From Nannobrachium achirus (Eukaryota; Chordata; Actinopteri; Myctophiformes; Myctophidae): DNA of 64,000 bases. The translations under genes and the position numbers were made by a program. This document shows positions 40,317 to 52,281 of this stretch, one piece after another. Position 1 is the stretch's first letter. The number at the start of each line of letters is the position of its first letter. The notes below the pieces were generated by a model. The model ran no database searches. It was not told where the DNA came from and saw only the letters and a program-made list of their open reading frames with translations. The stretch is taken from positions 72,780,164-72,844,163 of the forward strand of contig OY997643.1 of NCBI GenBank assembly GCA_963921795.1, in the 5' to 3' direction.

Positions 40317-43300
40317 CAGTCACAACTCTGCAACGTTAGCACTCACCTGACACTGCTACGCCAGTCACACCTCTGCAACGTTAGCACTCACCTGACACCT
40401 GCTACGCCAGTCACAACTCTGCAACGTTAGCACTCACCTGACACTGCTACGCCAGTCACACCTCTGCAACGTTAGCACTCACCTGACACCTGCTACGCCA
40501 GTCACAACTCTGCAACGTTAGCACTCACCTGACACCTGCTACACCAGTCACAACTCTGCAACGTTAGCACTCACCTGACACCTGCTACACCAGTCACAAC
40601 TCTGCAACGTTAGCACTCACCTGACACTGCTACGCCAGTCACAACTCTGCAACGTTAGCACTCACCTGACACCTGCTACGCCAGTCACAACTCTGCAACG
40701 TTAGCACTCACCTGACACCTGCTACACCAGTCACAACTCTGCAACGTTAGCACTCACCTGACACTGCTACGCCAGTCACAACTCTGCAACGTTAGCACTC
40801 ACCTGACACCTGCTACGCCAGTCACAACTCTGCAACGTTAGCACTCACCTGACACTGCTACGCCAGTCACAACTCTGCAACGTTAGCACTCACCTGACAC
40901 TGCTACGCCAGTCACAACTCTGCAACGTTAGCACTCACCTGACACTGCTACGCCAGTCACAACTCTGCAACGTTAGCACTCACCTGACACTGCTACGCCA
41001 GTCACAACTCTGCAACGTTAGCACTCACCTGACACTGCTACGCCAGTCACAACTCTGCAACGTTAGCACTCACCTGACACCTGCTACGCCAGTCACAACT
41101 CTGCAACGTTAGCACTCACCTGACACCTGCTACGCCAGTCACAACTCTGCAACGTTAGCACTCACCTGACACTGCTACGCCAGTCACAACTCTGCAACGT
41201 TAGCACTCACCTGACACTGCTACGCCAGTCACAACTCTGCAACGTTAGCACTCACCTGACACTGCTACGCCAGTCACAACTCTGCAACGTTAGCACTCAC
41301 CTGACACTGCTACGCCAGTCACAACTCTGCAACGTTAGCACTCACCTGACACCTGCTACGCCAGTCACAACTCTGCAACGTTAGCACTCACCTGACACTG
41401 CTACGCCAGTCACAACTCTGCAACGTTAGCACTCACCTGACACCTGCTACGCCAGTCACAACTCTGCAACGTTAGCACTCACCTGACACTGCTACGCCAG
41501 TCACAACTCTGCAACGTTAGCACTCACCTGACACTGCTACGCCAGTCACAACTCTGCAACGTTAGCACTCACCTGACACCTGCTACGCCAGTCACAACTC
41601 TGCAACGTTAGCACTCACCTGACACTGCTACGCCAGTCACAACTCTGCAACGTTAGCACTCACCTGACACTGCTACGCCAGTCACAACTCTGCAACGTTA
41701 GCACTCACCTGACACTGCTACGCCAGTCACAACTCTGCAACGTTAGCACTCACCTGACACTGCTACGCCAGTCACAACTCTGCAACGTTAGCACTCACCT
41801 GACACTGCTACGCCAGTCACAACTCTGCAACGTTAGCACTCACCTGACACTGCTACACCAGTCACAACTCTGCAACGTTAGCATTCACCTGACACTGCTA
41901 CGCCAGTCATAACTCTGCAACGTTAGCACTCACCTGACACCTGCTACGCCAGTCACAACTCTGCAACGTTAGCACTCACCTGACACTGCTACGCCAGTCA
42001 CAACTCTGCAACGTTAGCACTCACCTGACACTGCTACGCCAGTCACAACTCTGCAACGTTAGCACTCACCTGACACTGCTACGCCAGTCACAACTCTGCA
42101 ACGTTAGCACTCACCTGACACTGCTACGCCAGTCACAACTCTGCAACGTTAGCACTCACCTGACACTGCTACACCAGTCACAACTCTGCAACGTTAGCAT
42201 TCACCTGACACTGCTACGCCAGTCATAACTCTGCAACGTTAGCACTCACCTGACACTGCTACGCCAGTCACAACTCTGCAACGTTAGCACTCACCTGACA
42301 CTGCTACGCCAGTCACAACTCTGCAACGTTAGCACTCACCTGACACTGCTACGCCAGTCACAACTCTGCAACGTTAGCACTCACCTGACACCTGCTACGC
42401 CAGTCACAACTCTGCAACGTTAGCACTCACCTGACACCTGCTACGCCAGTCACAACTCTGCAACGTTAGCACTCACCTGACACTGCTACGCCAGTCACAA
42501 CTCTGCAACGTTAGCATTCACCTGACACTGCTACGCCAGTCACACCTCTGCAACGTTAGCACTCACCTGACACCTGCTACGCCAGTCACAACTCTGCAAC
42601 GTTAGCACTCACCTGACACTGCTACGCCAGTCACAACTCTGCAACGTTAGCACTCACCTGACACTGCTACGCCAGTCACAACTCTGCAACGTTAGCACTC
42701 AGCTGACACTGCTACGCCAGTCACACCTCTGCAACGTTAGCACTCACCTGACACTGCTACGCCAGTCACAACTCAGCAACGTTAGCACTCACCTGACACC
42801 TGCTACGCCAGTCACAACTCTGCAACGTTAGCACTCACCTGACACTGCTACGCCAGTCACAACTCAGCAACGTTAGCACTCACCTGACACCTGCTACGCC
42901 AGTCACAACTCTGCAACGTTAGCACTCACCTGACACTGCTACGCCAGTCACAACTCTGCAACGTTAGCACTCACCTGACACCTGCTACGCCAGTCACAAC
43001 TCTGCAACGTTAGCACTCACCTGACACTGCTACGCCAGTCACAACTCTGCAACGTTAGCACTCACCTGACACTGCTACGCCAGTCACACCTCTGCAACGT
43101 TAGCACTCACCTGACACTGCTACGCCAGTCACAACTCTGCAACGTTAGCACTCACCTGACACTGCTACGCCAGTCACACCTCTGCAACGTTAGCACTCAC
43201 CTGACACTGCTACGCCAGTCACAACTCTGCAACGTTAGCACTCACCTGACACTGCTACGCCAGTCACAACTCTGCAACGTTAGCACTCACCTGACACTGC

Positions 43301-43862
43301 TACGCCAGTCACAACTCTTTAACGTTAGCACTCACCTGACACTGCTACGCCAGTCACAACTCTGCAACGTTAGCACTCACCTGACACTGCTACGCCAGTC
43401 ACAACTCTGCAACGTTAGCACTCACCTGACACTGCTACGCCAGTCACAACTCTGCAACGTTAGCACTCACCTGACACTGCTACGCCAGTCACAACTCTGC
43501 AACGTTAGCACTCACCTGACACCTGCTACGCCAGTCACAACTCTGCAACGTTAGCACTCACCTGACACCTGCTACGCCAGTCACAACTCTGCAACGTTAG
43601 CACTCACCTGACACCTGCTACGCCAGTCACAACTCTGCAACGTTAGCACTCACCTGACACTGCTACGCCAGTCACAACTCAGCAACGTTAGCACTCACCT
43701 GACACCTGCTACGCCAGTCACAACTCTGCAACGTTAGCACTCACCTGACACTGCTACGCCAGTCACAACTCTGCAACGTTAGCACTCACCTGACACCTGC
43801 TACGCCAGTCACAACTCTGCAACGTTAGCACTCACCTGAGACTGCTACGCCAGTCACAACTC
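40317..43862. repeat. 45/46-bp satellite, about 78 units
   Basis: A tandem array of 3.55 kb. The unit starts GCTACGCCAGTCACAACTCT and continues 'gcaacgttagcactcacctg' 'acact'; a 46-bp form has 'acacct'. Variants such as CTACACCAG, 'agcattcacc' and 'cagtcataac' mark subunits. A seven-unit block is duplicated: the pair CTACACC...gcattc...cagtcata appears near 41851 and again near 42167, 316 bp apart (six 45-mers and one 46-mer). Almost no stop-free frame exists, so there is no coding capacity. Confidence 0.98.
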
Positions 43863-44234
43863 CACACACACAAAGCTCACATTAGCGTGTTTGCACATCA
43901 TTGGTGATGCATTGTTGAAGATAATATTATGCATCGCTGAATTAAGCCCAGTGTAAAAGGATTAAGGAAAGCAATAATTCTCCCACACTACAGTAAGACT
44001 GAAGAAATGTTTTCAATTTGCATTTTAAGATGTATAGGCCGTGTAAGGGGGGACTCACGCCAGTTGGCCAGATGACTGATAATACATTTAGCTACAGTAA
44101 CCATGTGGAAACCTTTAATCAAATCGCACCGGATTTTTATCGCCTTTTTAATCATGTAGTAGCAGATTTTATTGCCCTTTGTACATAAACAGTATACTAG
44201 CGTAAAACCCACAGGATTATAATAATATTACTGT
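43863..44234. other. Unassigned non-coding sequence
   Basis: No gene or window-shared repeat recognised. Confidence 0.35.
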
Positions 44235-44345
44235 CATATCATCGTTGTCGGGTGGAAACCTCTTAATGTACACAACTGTTACTTTTCAGAATTAGAATTC
44301 AAAGCAAAAGTAGCAAATCTTCCTTTTGATGCTTTTAGTATGCAG
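44235..44345 (+). repeat. Family C-like fragment with collapsed hairpin
   Basis: ATATCATCGTTGTCGGGTGG and 'aaacctcttaatgtacacaa' match 20730-20780. Where that copy has hairpin arms, this one has only GCAAAAGTAGCAAATCTTCC and TTTTGATGC, so the palindrome is nearly deleted. Confidence 0.55.
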
Positions 44346-44376
44346 TTCATTTACGATAAAACTCAAACATTTAGAA

Positions 44377-44844
44377 CAGGGGTCTTCAACGTTTTCAGAA
44401 CAAGGACCCCTTAGTTGAGAGAGAGATGAAGCAGGGACCCCTTAGTTGAGAGAGAGATGAAGCAGGGACCCCCACAACCTGTTCATAGATTCCACTTAGT
44501 TTCATTGTTTGACAGCACAATCATCAGTGTATTTTTTGGAATCATGTCAATTTGTGTTTTCAGATATTTAACCACTTGAACCATCAATACTTAATAAACT
44601 TGAACTTTCACTCTGTACTTAGTCGGCTCTTTTTCCCCCTCTACACCAAACCTCTTTGCCGAAAATAGCCGATCTACAAGCTCACAACGCCTCGCAGTAG
44701 ATCTGCTATTTTTGGCCACAGTTCTCGGAATATGGACACTAGGGTTCCAGTTGTTAATATAAAAAGGACTGGAAGATTTGGAGGACCCCCTGTAGTAACT
44801 CTGAGGAACCCTAGGGGTCCCGGACTTCCTGTTGAAGACCCCTG
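44377..44844 (-). mobile_element. hAT family A element, reverse, near-perfect TSD
   Basis: Starts CAGGGGTCTTCAACGTTTTC and ends 'ttcctgttgaagacccctg'. Flanks are ATTTAGAA (44369-44376) and GTTTAGAA (44845-44852). Hairpin at 44657-44716. A 37-bp subterminal unit 'caaggaccccttagttgaga' is duplicated at 44400-44465. Confidence 0.9.
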
Positions 44845-45008
44845 GTTTAGAATATGGAGATAAGCTGTTTCTACCCGACAGCAACAATATACTGTTATCC
44901 AGTAATATTAAAATAAATGACTTATTGGATGGTTCCTGTGTGTCTTCCCAGAGCATGCTATGCTGTTCCTGTATCCTCTATTCAGTAAACTTGGTTTTAC
45001 TCCACATT

Positions 45009-45880
45009 AGTGGCGTTTCCATAAAGCCACCTTTTGCGCATTAACGGCTTATTCGCAAAATGTTTTTATGGAAACACTTCAAAATGCGAATAAACTTTCA
45101 TTATCCGCAAAAAAAGTTATTCGCTTGGAGGAGGAGGACTTTGAGCCTTTATCGAATAAACTAAATGCGCATAAGTGAATGGAAACGGGTCAGACAATTA
45201 ATGCGAATAGATTATGACGTTCTAGGTCCATTTCCCCTGCCGCTTTACGTCCATGGTATAGCGTTAGCCCACAAAACATACCGGTTGTTTGTTACATACG
45301 GAGTGACACGGGCCGTGTGTAAATTCCTCCCGTTTTCACCTCAACCCATCGGTGGCGAACCCTTCCTCATCCCACAGTGTTGCGTGCCGGCCGTCTTGGC
45401 CTGAAGTGCCCAATCTACAAGCTCACAGCAGCTCGCATCCACGTCTCCGCGTCGCATTGTGAGCTTGCAGATCGGCCACCTGACCTTCCAGAGGACGCTG
45501 AAACTTGCAGGATGAGCACTGTGCAGCGACGCGACCGCGGTTTTCCCGGTGAACCGGTAGCTTTATGTATTGAGAGGAACTCTTGCCAATTTCGTAAGAG
45601 ACTCGTCGCCAATTGTAATATATTTAAAAGTTATTTGGGGCCATGATGATGACTGATAACCCCTTCTTCCCACTACTAGACAGCGACCGAGTCACAGCAG
45701 TCAGACGTGCAGACGGTGCAGTGCTCAGGTTCGGTCTGAAAAAAATCAGCCCGATCAACTCTTGCGACCGTCGCTAATTCGAATGACACCCGCAAATGGA
45801 AACATGCTAAATTCGCTTTGTCTTAATGCGTATTTCTGATAATTCGCTTCCCAAATTCGAATAAGTTGGAAACATGGCTA
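45009..45880. mobile_element. TIR element with GYCRTGTTTCCA-like ends
   Basis: Left: 'agtggcgtttccataaagcc', then 'cgcattaacggcttattcgc'. Right: 'cccaaattcgaataagttgg' and 'aaacatggct'. The ends are weakly inverted, with many ATTCGC/GCGAAT and GGAAAC motifs near both (45040-45190 and 45770-45875). The centre has a hairpin (45411-45477) of the CCACCTG-flanked form and a segment 'atttcgtaagagactcgtcg' to 'cttcttcccactactag' shared with 59660-59760. Confidence 0.5.
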
Positions 45881-46006
45881 TTGTCTGCCTAAGCTTTGTT
45901 GTAAAAAAAAAGGGGGAAAAAAACTAAACAAGAAACAGTATCACTCATTACCGGGGGTTTTCAAGACATTGGAGGAAGCGAATGGTCTTCTCTCAGAGCA
46001 CAATAA

Positions 46007-46343
46007 GCCCTATTCACGTCCCGCCCACTCAGCAAATTTCTCAGCAACTTCCTGGTGCTGACGTCGGCTTTGAAGGGTAAAAACCCTGCTAAAATAACAC
46101 AGAAATCGCTGGACTTAAAGCCAACAAATCATTATTTCGAACGGTAAAGTAAATTATAATGCTTTGTGCCTTTTACTATCTTGTGTTCTTGATCATGCTA
46201 GCCGTATTTTATACTTTACTATTCGGAAATTGCATTAAATGTGTGATTTTTGTGTTAACTCTACGGGCTTTTAGCAGGGTTTACCCTTCAAAGCGTGACG
46301 TCAGCACCAGGAAGTTGCTGAGTGGGCGGGGCGTGAAGAGGGC
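46007..46343. mobile_element. PIF/Harbinger-like MITE, TAA duplication
   Basis: GCCCTATTCACGTCCCGCCC and 'actcagcaa' face 'ttgctgagtgggcggggcgt' and 'gaagagggc'. Inner arms 'cttcctggtgctgacgtc' and 'gacgtcagcaccaggaag' also pair. TAA flanks both ends (46004-46006 and 46344-46346). A 12-bp 'atttctcagcaa' is tandemly duplicated in the left arm only. The 90-codon ORF in the middle has no domain I recognise. Confidence 0.8.
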
Positions 46344-46554
46344 TAATAACAATTTCACTCGCCAAAAAAACTTCACCTTTTTAAACTTTTGTGTTTTTCT
46401 TCTAAGGACAAAAAAGTTACAGTTTGTGTAAATGTCAGCCATTAAAACATAATATGGGCCTGTTATGGGAGGGCTGATGTGCCCTTTTTTTTATCACCAA
46501 AGAAATCTAATCAATCAGTCAGTCAGGTAGACACAGGTTGTTAAATATGCTAAA

Positions 46555-46584
46555 TATTATCATTATCATTATCATTATCATTTT
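46555..46584. repeat. (ATTATC)n microsatellite
   Basis: About five ATTATC units adjoining family H copy 1; on the minus strand they would form a TGATAA-type tail of that element. Confidence 0.85.
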
Positions 46585-46585
46585 A

Positions 46586-47431
46586 TTGCGACCGTAGGTC
46601 GCATTTACTATCAAACCCTGCACAAAGTGTAAGTCAGTCCGTCTGTCTGTCAGTCTGTCTGTCTGTCACACCTCACACGTCACACTTTTTCCCTGCTTAT
46701 ATCTCCGCAACCGTTGCCCCGATCCATGCCAAATTTTGCACACACGTTCCTTGGCTGCCAAACTACAACCTCCAAGGACCCCCGGAGCTCCAGGGACCCC
46801 CAGGTCCCTGGGGGACCCCCAGATGTAAAAAATGACCAAATGCGCAAACATGACCAAATCACCACCCCAACGGGGCTGCTCACGGGGAATTCCCGGGTAC
46901 CACCGACTCCTGGTGCGCCAGAACGGATGCAAAAGTGGTGGCGCCCCCAGTGGAGGACCCCCTACACTGCAGCTCACATAAAATGCCGTAACTCCGGCTA
47001 GGAGCGACCGGGACAGCCGGGGCCGGTACCTATTCGTCCGCCTTGCCGGCGCGGAGACCCCACCCCTCATTTCTCACATGGCCCTCTTCTAGCGCCACCA
47101 TGAGGCCGATTCTTGCAAAACACATTTTTGGACACTGCTCCTACAATTTTCGCCCTAAAATCACGCAAATCGGTACACAGTATGTCTACACTCATCCCAT
47201 CAACATGAATCTGTCCCATATAGCGCCACCTCCAGCCCGATTTTTAAAAACACATTTTTGGACACTGCTCCTACAGATTTTGCCCTAAAATCACGAAAAT
47301 CACTACACAGTATGTCTACACTCATGTCATCAACATGGATCAGGAAGATTTTGGCAAAACACATTTTTGCCCTATTTGTGGAGATAAGTGACCTACGGTC
47401 GCTTATCTCCCGATTAGGGAGCCTTACTGGT
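46586..47431 (-). repeat. Family H repeat, copy 1
   Basis: In reverse orientation. At one end is the 17-bp palindrome TGCGACCGTAGGTCGCA (46587-46603). At the other end is 'gtgacctacggtcgcttatc' and then 'tcccgattagggagccttac'. Internal phrases 'ccaaattttgcacacacgtt' and 'gcgccaccatgaggccgatt' recur in H2-H4. The GCGACC palindromes at both ends and a (TGATAA)-like tail are the only structural clues. I cannot place it in a known class. Confidence 0.7.
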
Positions 47432-47440
47432 ATACAGTAT

Positions 47441-47442
<2 letters not shown>

Positions 47443-47529
<87 letters not shown>
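47443..47529. repeat. (TG)n microsatellite
   Basis: More than 40 TG units between family H and family D. Confidence 0.98.
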
Positions 47530-47530
<1 letters not shown>

Positions 47531-47726
47531 TAACTTCTCAACCTTTTCAGTCCGCGACCCCCAAAATAATCATCTTTTAACTGGGGACCACCCCCCCCCC
47601 CCCCACCCTGACGAGCACTAAGATCTGAGGCATTACATTTTGTATAACACGGTTCTATTGTGAAAATAGCAGATCTACATGCTCACAACGTCTCGTGTTG
47701 CGAGGCGTTGTGAGCATGTAGATCGG
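47530..47726 (-). mobile_element. hAT family D fragment ending in the hairpin
   Basis: 'cttctcaaccttttcagtcc', 'gcgacccccaaaataatcat', 'cctgacgagcactaagatct', then the hairpin 47658-47726. The copy stops inside the right hairpin arm at GATCGG. Confidence 0.8.
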
Positions 47727-48440
47727 ATCACCGCTCACTTCAAACTTGGTCAGATTTCTCTAGGTAAGGGAGTAGATTAGAGGAACCACCCCTCTATCTG
47801 CTGTACGCCATCTGAAGGATGAATGGCTCCCAGCTGGCTCCCCATCCCATCCTGCCATGGTGGGAAAGACTCCCCCGTGATGACCCCTTAATGGAGCGCC
47901 CGTTTTACGCGCCACGTCGCCTCCCGTTCATATATTACCGTCCGATATATCGATCCTCCGCCCGCCCCCCCGTGCCAAAACTCCAATACTCCCCCGTCTC
48001 CTGTTTAATGGTCAGCGGTGGACAGTTAACATGAGTTATGGCGGTGGGGGTCGCACCTAGCTAGCTCGCCACAACCACCGTCCCCAAAGCCCCGTGGACA
48101 ATTACGGCGTCCAGTGATCACCCATGGATTTTCAGCTAAATGGACTCTGCTGTAACAGATCACTTAAGCCCAGGGGGACAGCATGTACATTCTCTTAACA
48201 AGTTCTTGATGTATGTGATGTATATATCCTGTTCAAAGCACCCCCTAACTCTAGTCTTTATAGACAAGACGTCACGTAGCGGCTTTTATAACATGAAATA
48301 GGCCGTGTTCTGCGTCACGTCTCCTGCTCTATAATGTCTGTACACTGTCAGGAGAACAAAATCACTGAAACAGTAGGAACGTGGAAACCAAACCTAGAGG
48401 CCTCTTTTTGTTTTTACCGTGTGCACATGTGTGTGAGCCA
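47727..48440. other. Unassigned non-coding sequence
   Basis: No gene supported. A 71-codon ORF (47819-48034) shows no domain I recognise. Confidence 0.35.
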
Positions 48441-49040
48441 GACACGTGCACACATAGACATCAAAGGGGGCTTGAGCCCCTGCCCTTTTATCCATCTGTA
48501 AAAAGTGCCCTCTCCAGATCATAAATGCAGTTTTTACTATGGTGAAAGAAATGCAAATGCCCCCTCTTTCCATGTCAGCATTCAAGAGAATTGCCTTCTC
48601 CAAACTCTCCTGAACTTGAATGCAGCATCTTATGTTGAAAGAATTGCCCTCTCTGTGTAGAAATCCATGCCGTTACGCCACATCTCCAGTGTTCACTTGA
48701 TTATGCTTAGTTTAGTGTGAAAATAGACGACCTCCAGCGCGAAGCGTTGTGAGCTTGGAGGTCTGCTATTTTTGATATTTCCACTAAAAGGCCCTTTTAT
48801 GGGGCGCCCGCTGGCCTGGTGGTCAAGGCGCATACCACATACTAGGCTATGATGCCTGCTGGCGTCGCCGGTTCGATTCCCGATCCGGACGACCTTTGCC
48901 ACATGTCATTCCCCATCTCTCTCCCCATTTCCTGTCAGTCTACTGTCCTATCGAATAAAGGCATAAAAAGCCCAAAAACAAATCTTAAAAAAAAGGACCT
49001 TTTATAAATGTCAGTCCCTGCCTCTCTAACATTCTCTGCA
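48441..49040 (-). mobile_element. Family F element interrupted by a SINE
   Basis: 'agcccctgcccttttatcca' at the left and 'cattctctgcacgtccctg' at the right. The hairpin at 48716-48774 uses the variant arms GACCTCCAGC / GCTTGGAGGTC. The SINE 48801-48991 interrupts the 'aaaaggcccttttat' site. Confidence 0.75.
48801..48991 (+). mobile_element. tRNA-derived SINE with 14-bp TSD
   Basis: tRNA-like head with A box 'tggcctggtggtcaaggcg' and B box GGTTCGATTCC, body 'tttgccacatgtcattcccc' and 'atctctctccccatttcctg', and an 'aataaaggcataaaaag' A-rich tail. It is flanked by AAAGGCCCTTTTAT (48787-48800) and AAAGGACCTTTTAT (48992-49005). The uninterrupted site is seen at 38545-38580. The family is common in fish, from memory. 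Confidence 0.92.
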
Positions 49041-49235
49041 CGTCCCTGGTGTGAGCAATAGAGACGCTGTGTGTCCATGTCTATAAATGTGTGTATGTTA
49101 CCTCAAAGCCACAAAATTGTCTTAACCGTAATAAATTTTTATGGCGAGCAGACGGACATATCTTATTGTGATGTCCTTGTATATCAGACATGCTGCGTTG
49201 CTCAGGCTGATCAATTATTTAAGCTACCTTGAGCT

Positions 49236-49370
49236 CCCTGGGTTTTACCTAGGATTTATTAAGCCCAGGTTTTACCTAGGATTTATTAAGCCCAGGTTTT
49301 ACCTAGGATTTATTAAGCCCAGGTTTTACCTAGGATTTATTAGGCCCAGGTTTTACCAAGGATTTATAAG
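49236..49370. repeat. 27-bp minisatellite, 5 copies
   Basis: The unit CCCAGGTTTTACCTAGGATT with 'tattaag' is repeated five times (first copy 28 bp), ending at the border of the fold-back. Confidence 0.93.
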
Positions 49371-49640
49371 GCTGGACTCACACATATGCGTCACGCATCT
49401 TCTCCGTATCGTCTGAGAATGGCCACTGGGGGCGCCGTACTAATGCATTGTCAATGGCAGGTTGTTTGGTGTTTTTGTCGTTGCCGTGTCTCTAGCTCAA
49501 CCACAGCCTGTCTTTTGGCCAAGGGACACGGCAACGACAAAACACCAAACAACCTGCCATTGACAATGCATTAGTACGGCGCTCCCAGTGGCCATTCTCA
49601 GACGATACGGAGAAGATGTTTCACGCATATGTGTCCCAGC
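49371..49640. repeat. Fold-back element, arms about 115 bp
   Basis: The left arm (49371-49492) and right arm (49523-49640) are almost perfect reverse complements. They include 'acatatgcgtcacgcatctt' facing 'atgtttcacgcatatgtgtc', and 'cattgtcaatggcaggttgt' facing 'acaacctgccattgacaatg'. The loop is about 30 bp. With ends GCTGGACTCACAC and GTGTCCCAGC it could be a MITE; no clear target duplication. Confidence 0.93.
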
Positions 49641-49865
49641 ACAGCTGGCATTGTTTTTTATTTTTTTATTTTCATGTTTTCATTTCATTTGAAAGCTGGG
49701 GATCATAGCTACAAAATGATATATTGGTTGTGGAGATTGACCCAACAGTTTTGAAGATATGGCTTATAGAATGATGCCATGCTGAAATAGTACTTTTGAG
49801 ATATTCAAGTTTTACATAAATTTCTAACCTGCAATGACCTGACTCCGCCACATGGGGAGCAATCT

Positions 49866-49923
49866 TCAATTCAATCTTCTATTCAAAGAAGCTTTATTGG
49901 CATGAGAACACAAACGTTTACAC
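49866..49923 (-). mobile_element. LINE 3' tail fragment
   Basis: 'cttctattcaaagaagcttt' and 'attggcatgagaacacaaac' match the fragment at 3909-3990. Confidence 0.5.
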
Positions 49924-50385
49924 AGTGGTGGAAAAAGTACCTACATTTTATAATTAAGTAAAAGTATCAATTCTGCAATGTAGAATCACTCTGTTACAAG
50001 TAAAAGTCCAGAATTAAAAATGTACTTGAGTAAAAGTACAAAAGTATTGGTATCCAAATGTACTTAAAGTACCAAAAGTAAAAGTACAAAATGTTTGAAA
50101 ATAGCAGATCTACAAGCTCACAACGCGTTGTGAGCTTGTAGATCGGCTATTTTAAAATAGCCTTGGTATAACATAGGGCTAAAGTGGTTTATGTATGTTT
50201 TAAACTTTAGTTATTGCTTTGTAGATTTTGATTTTAATAGTCCAAAACATACATTAACCACTTCAGCTGTTATTGTAGTATTAAAAAACATATGTTTATT
50301 TAATACCGGACTTCTACTTGTAACAGAGTATATCTAAATTGCAGTGGGCATATACTTTTACTTAGGTAAATAAGATTCTTCCTAT
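49924..50385 (-). mobile_element. Family E element with hairpin
   Basis: Starts 'cagtggtggaaaaagtacct' and runs through 'tgtacttaaagtaccaaaag'. Hairpin at 50097-50153 (short loop, stem of about 26 bp). A further inverted pair, 'gtggtttatgtatgttttaa' and 'ccaaaacatacattaaccac', surrounds 50186-50270. Confidence 0.75.
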
Positions 50386-50450
50386 ATAGCATTATTGGGC
50401 TAAATGTAAAGACGCTACGCTGCGCCAACCGTGAATTCAACACAATCTGC

Positions 50451-50872
50451 TGTTGAGCAGTTTAACCAATTTGCTACGTACGTCTACACAAACGGTCAGA
50501 TTACAAAGATAAATTGCTTAGTGAAGGCTCACGGATGTCACCATAGGGTACGCTCCAGCAGAATGTCCCGTAATGATCGTATTATTTAACGAGGAGCATT
50601 TTAATCCGATCGGTCGTCGTTTCCTTAAAAAGGTATTAATGTATCTAAGTGCAGTACACCTCGCAACCGATGGGGTCGCATGGCTGAAAAACAACAGAAA
50701 ATGGCGTCTGATCGGATTAAAATGCTGTTTATTAAACAATACGAAAGATACGGGTAATTCTGCTTGAGCGTACCATACTGTGACATCTGTGAGACTTCAG
50801 TAAGCACTTTATCTTTGAAATATGAACGTTTTTGTAGACGTATATGTAGCAACTAGGTTTAACTGCTCAACA
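50451..50872. repeat. Fold-back, arms about 185 bp
   Basis: TGTTGAGCAGTTTAACCAAT at the left faces 'actaggtttaactgctcaac' at the right. Inner landmarks also pair ('acagcagaatgtcccgtaatg'-type facing 'gatacgggtaattctgcttg', and 'gcattttaatccgatcggtc' facing 'ctgatcggattaaaatgctg'). Identity is about 80%. ORFs of 64 and 73 codons on opposite strands exist only because the arms mirror each other. Confidence 0.85.
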
Positions 50873-51710
50873 CCAGGTTGAAGTGAATTTATTACGTGCG
50901 CAACACCGTAACTCGTGCCTTATCTAAATTGGTCGGGCTAACTGTGCTAAATGTAACATAATCAGTGTTTGTGTAACTTCAGTCAGAAGGATAATCTGAC
51001 GGTTCTGACAGACTTAACCTCCTCGCGTTGTGAGCTTGTAGAATAGCAACAATAGAGTTGGGTCGCCGTTTTATTCCATGTGTAATTGTGTATACCATGC
51101 CTGCGTTAGCCTGCAGCTAGCGCTAGCTAACGTTAGCGTTAGCCGTTAGCCACTCATCCAGAATAGTCTAATAAGTCAATTTTCCAACGGCGAGTGAACG
51201 ATTGCATTCCGTGTCCTTCATGGATTTTTTTCCCCTGGCTGTCAATGTTTTTATTGTCCAAAAAGAAAACGCTCTGAACGTTAAAACTAGACAGTTTACG
51301 ATCATGACACTGAGTCAATGCTATTGCTAAGCAGTGACAACAAAGGACTCCTCGCATCCGGCTCAGGCAGGAAACGGAACGGATCCTTTTATTCCAAACT
51401 CGAGAAGAAGAAAAGCGCCAGAAACAGCGCAATAATAAATAAATAAATAAATAATAGATTAAATCATTATAACAACGTAACGTGGTTCATTTGGAAACAT
51501 ACGTGGCACTACATTAACGGGATAAATACTGTGGTTTGCAACGCTAGGTAATGGAGTCCCGATTTTACCGCATTTGACTACAAAGGGCTGACAAACTGAG
51601 GCTTGATTAAAAATAAACAATGCATTGTAGCTACATGGCTGGGAGGACCAACAGAATTGTCCCGAGGACCTTAGGACCAGCTGCTGCCACGAGTTGAGCA
51701 CAACGGAAAC

Positions 51711-51713
<3 letters not shown>
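50873..51713. other. Unassigned sequence with one hairpin arm
   Basis: One half hairpin, CGCGTTGTGAGCTTGTAGAA, is at 51024-51047. A local palindromic series 'gctagcgctagctaacgtta' is at 51115-51140. No gene supported. Confidence 0.45.

Positions 51714-51780
<67 letters not shown>
51714..51780. repeat. (GA)n microsatellite
   Basis: About 33 GA units. Confidence 0.98.
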
Positions 51781-51783
<3 letters not shown>

Positions 51784-51876
51784 GGCAGTGAGACCATTTA
51801 ACTTAAAATCAATATCATATCACAATTATTTCAAACTTGTGCCGTGATTAATGAATGATTATTACAAATAAAAAAA

Positions 51877-52157
51877 CAGTAAGACTCCCTAATCGGGAGA
51901 TAAGCGACCGTCAGGTCGCATACACAAACTTTAGAAGGCAATGGTAGCCAATCAGGAGGGAATATGGGAAATGGGACAAAATCTGTAGGAGCAGTGTCCA
52001 AAAATGTGTCTTGTAAGAATCGGCCTCATGGTGGCGCTAGAGGAGGGCCATGTGAGAAATGAGGGGTGGAGGTAGTGGTTTGGCAGCCAAGGAGTGTGTG
52101 TGCAAAGTTTGGCATGGATAGGGGCAACGGTGGCAGAGAGAGATATTGTGTCACATG
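51877..52157 (+). repeat. Family H repeat, copy 3 (truncated)
   Basis: 'cagtaagactccctaatcgg', 'gagataagcgaccgtcaggt', then 'gtttggcagccaaggagtgt'. The middle is deleted and the 3' part lost. A hairpin arm (52158-52189) follows directly. Confidence 0.75.
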
Positions 52158-52281
52158 ACACATTGTAAGCTTGTAGATCTGCTATTTTCATTATTTCTGC
52201 ATGCCACCTTTGTATATAATAAGTATAATACAGACCTGTAAGGGTCCATCTGGTTCCAGGACGTTTTCAATTCACATGTAC

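Noticed and set aside
40317-43862. CRISPR-like regular spacing
   Set aside because: The units are contiguous with no variable spacers, in a eukaryotic context; this is a satellite.
48801-48875. Functional tRNA gene (plus strand)
   Set aside because: It is the head of a SINE with body, A-rich tail and 14-bp target duplications.
50518-50852. Similar short proteins on opposite strands (HFNPIxRR-like)
   Set aside because: They mirror each other because the two fold-back arms are inverted copies.
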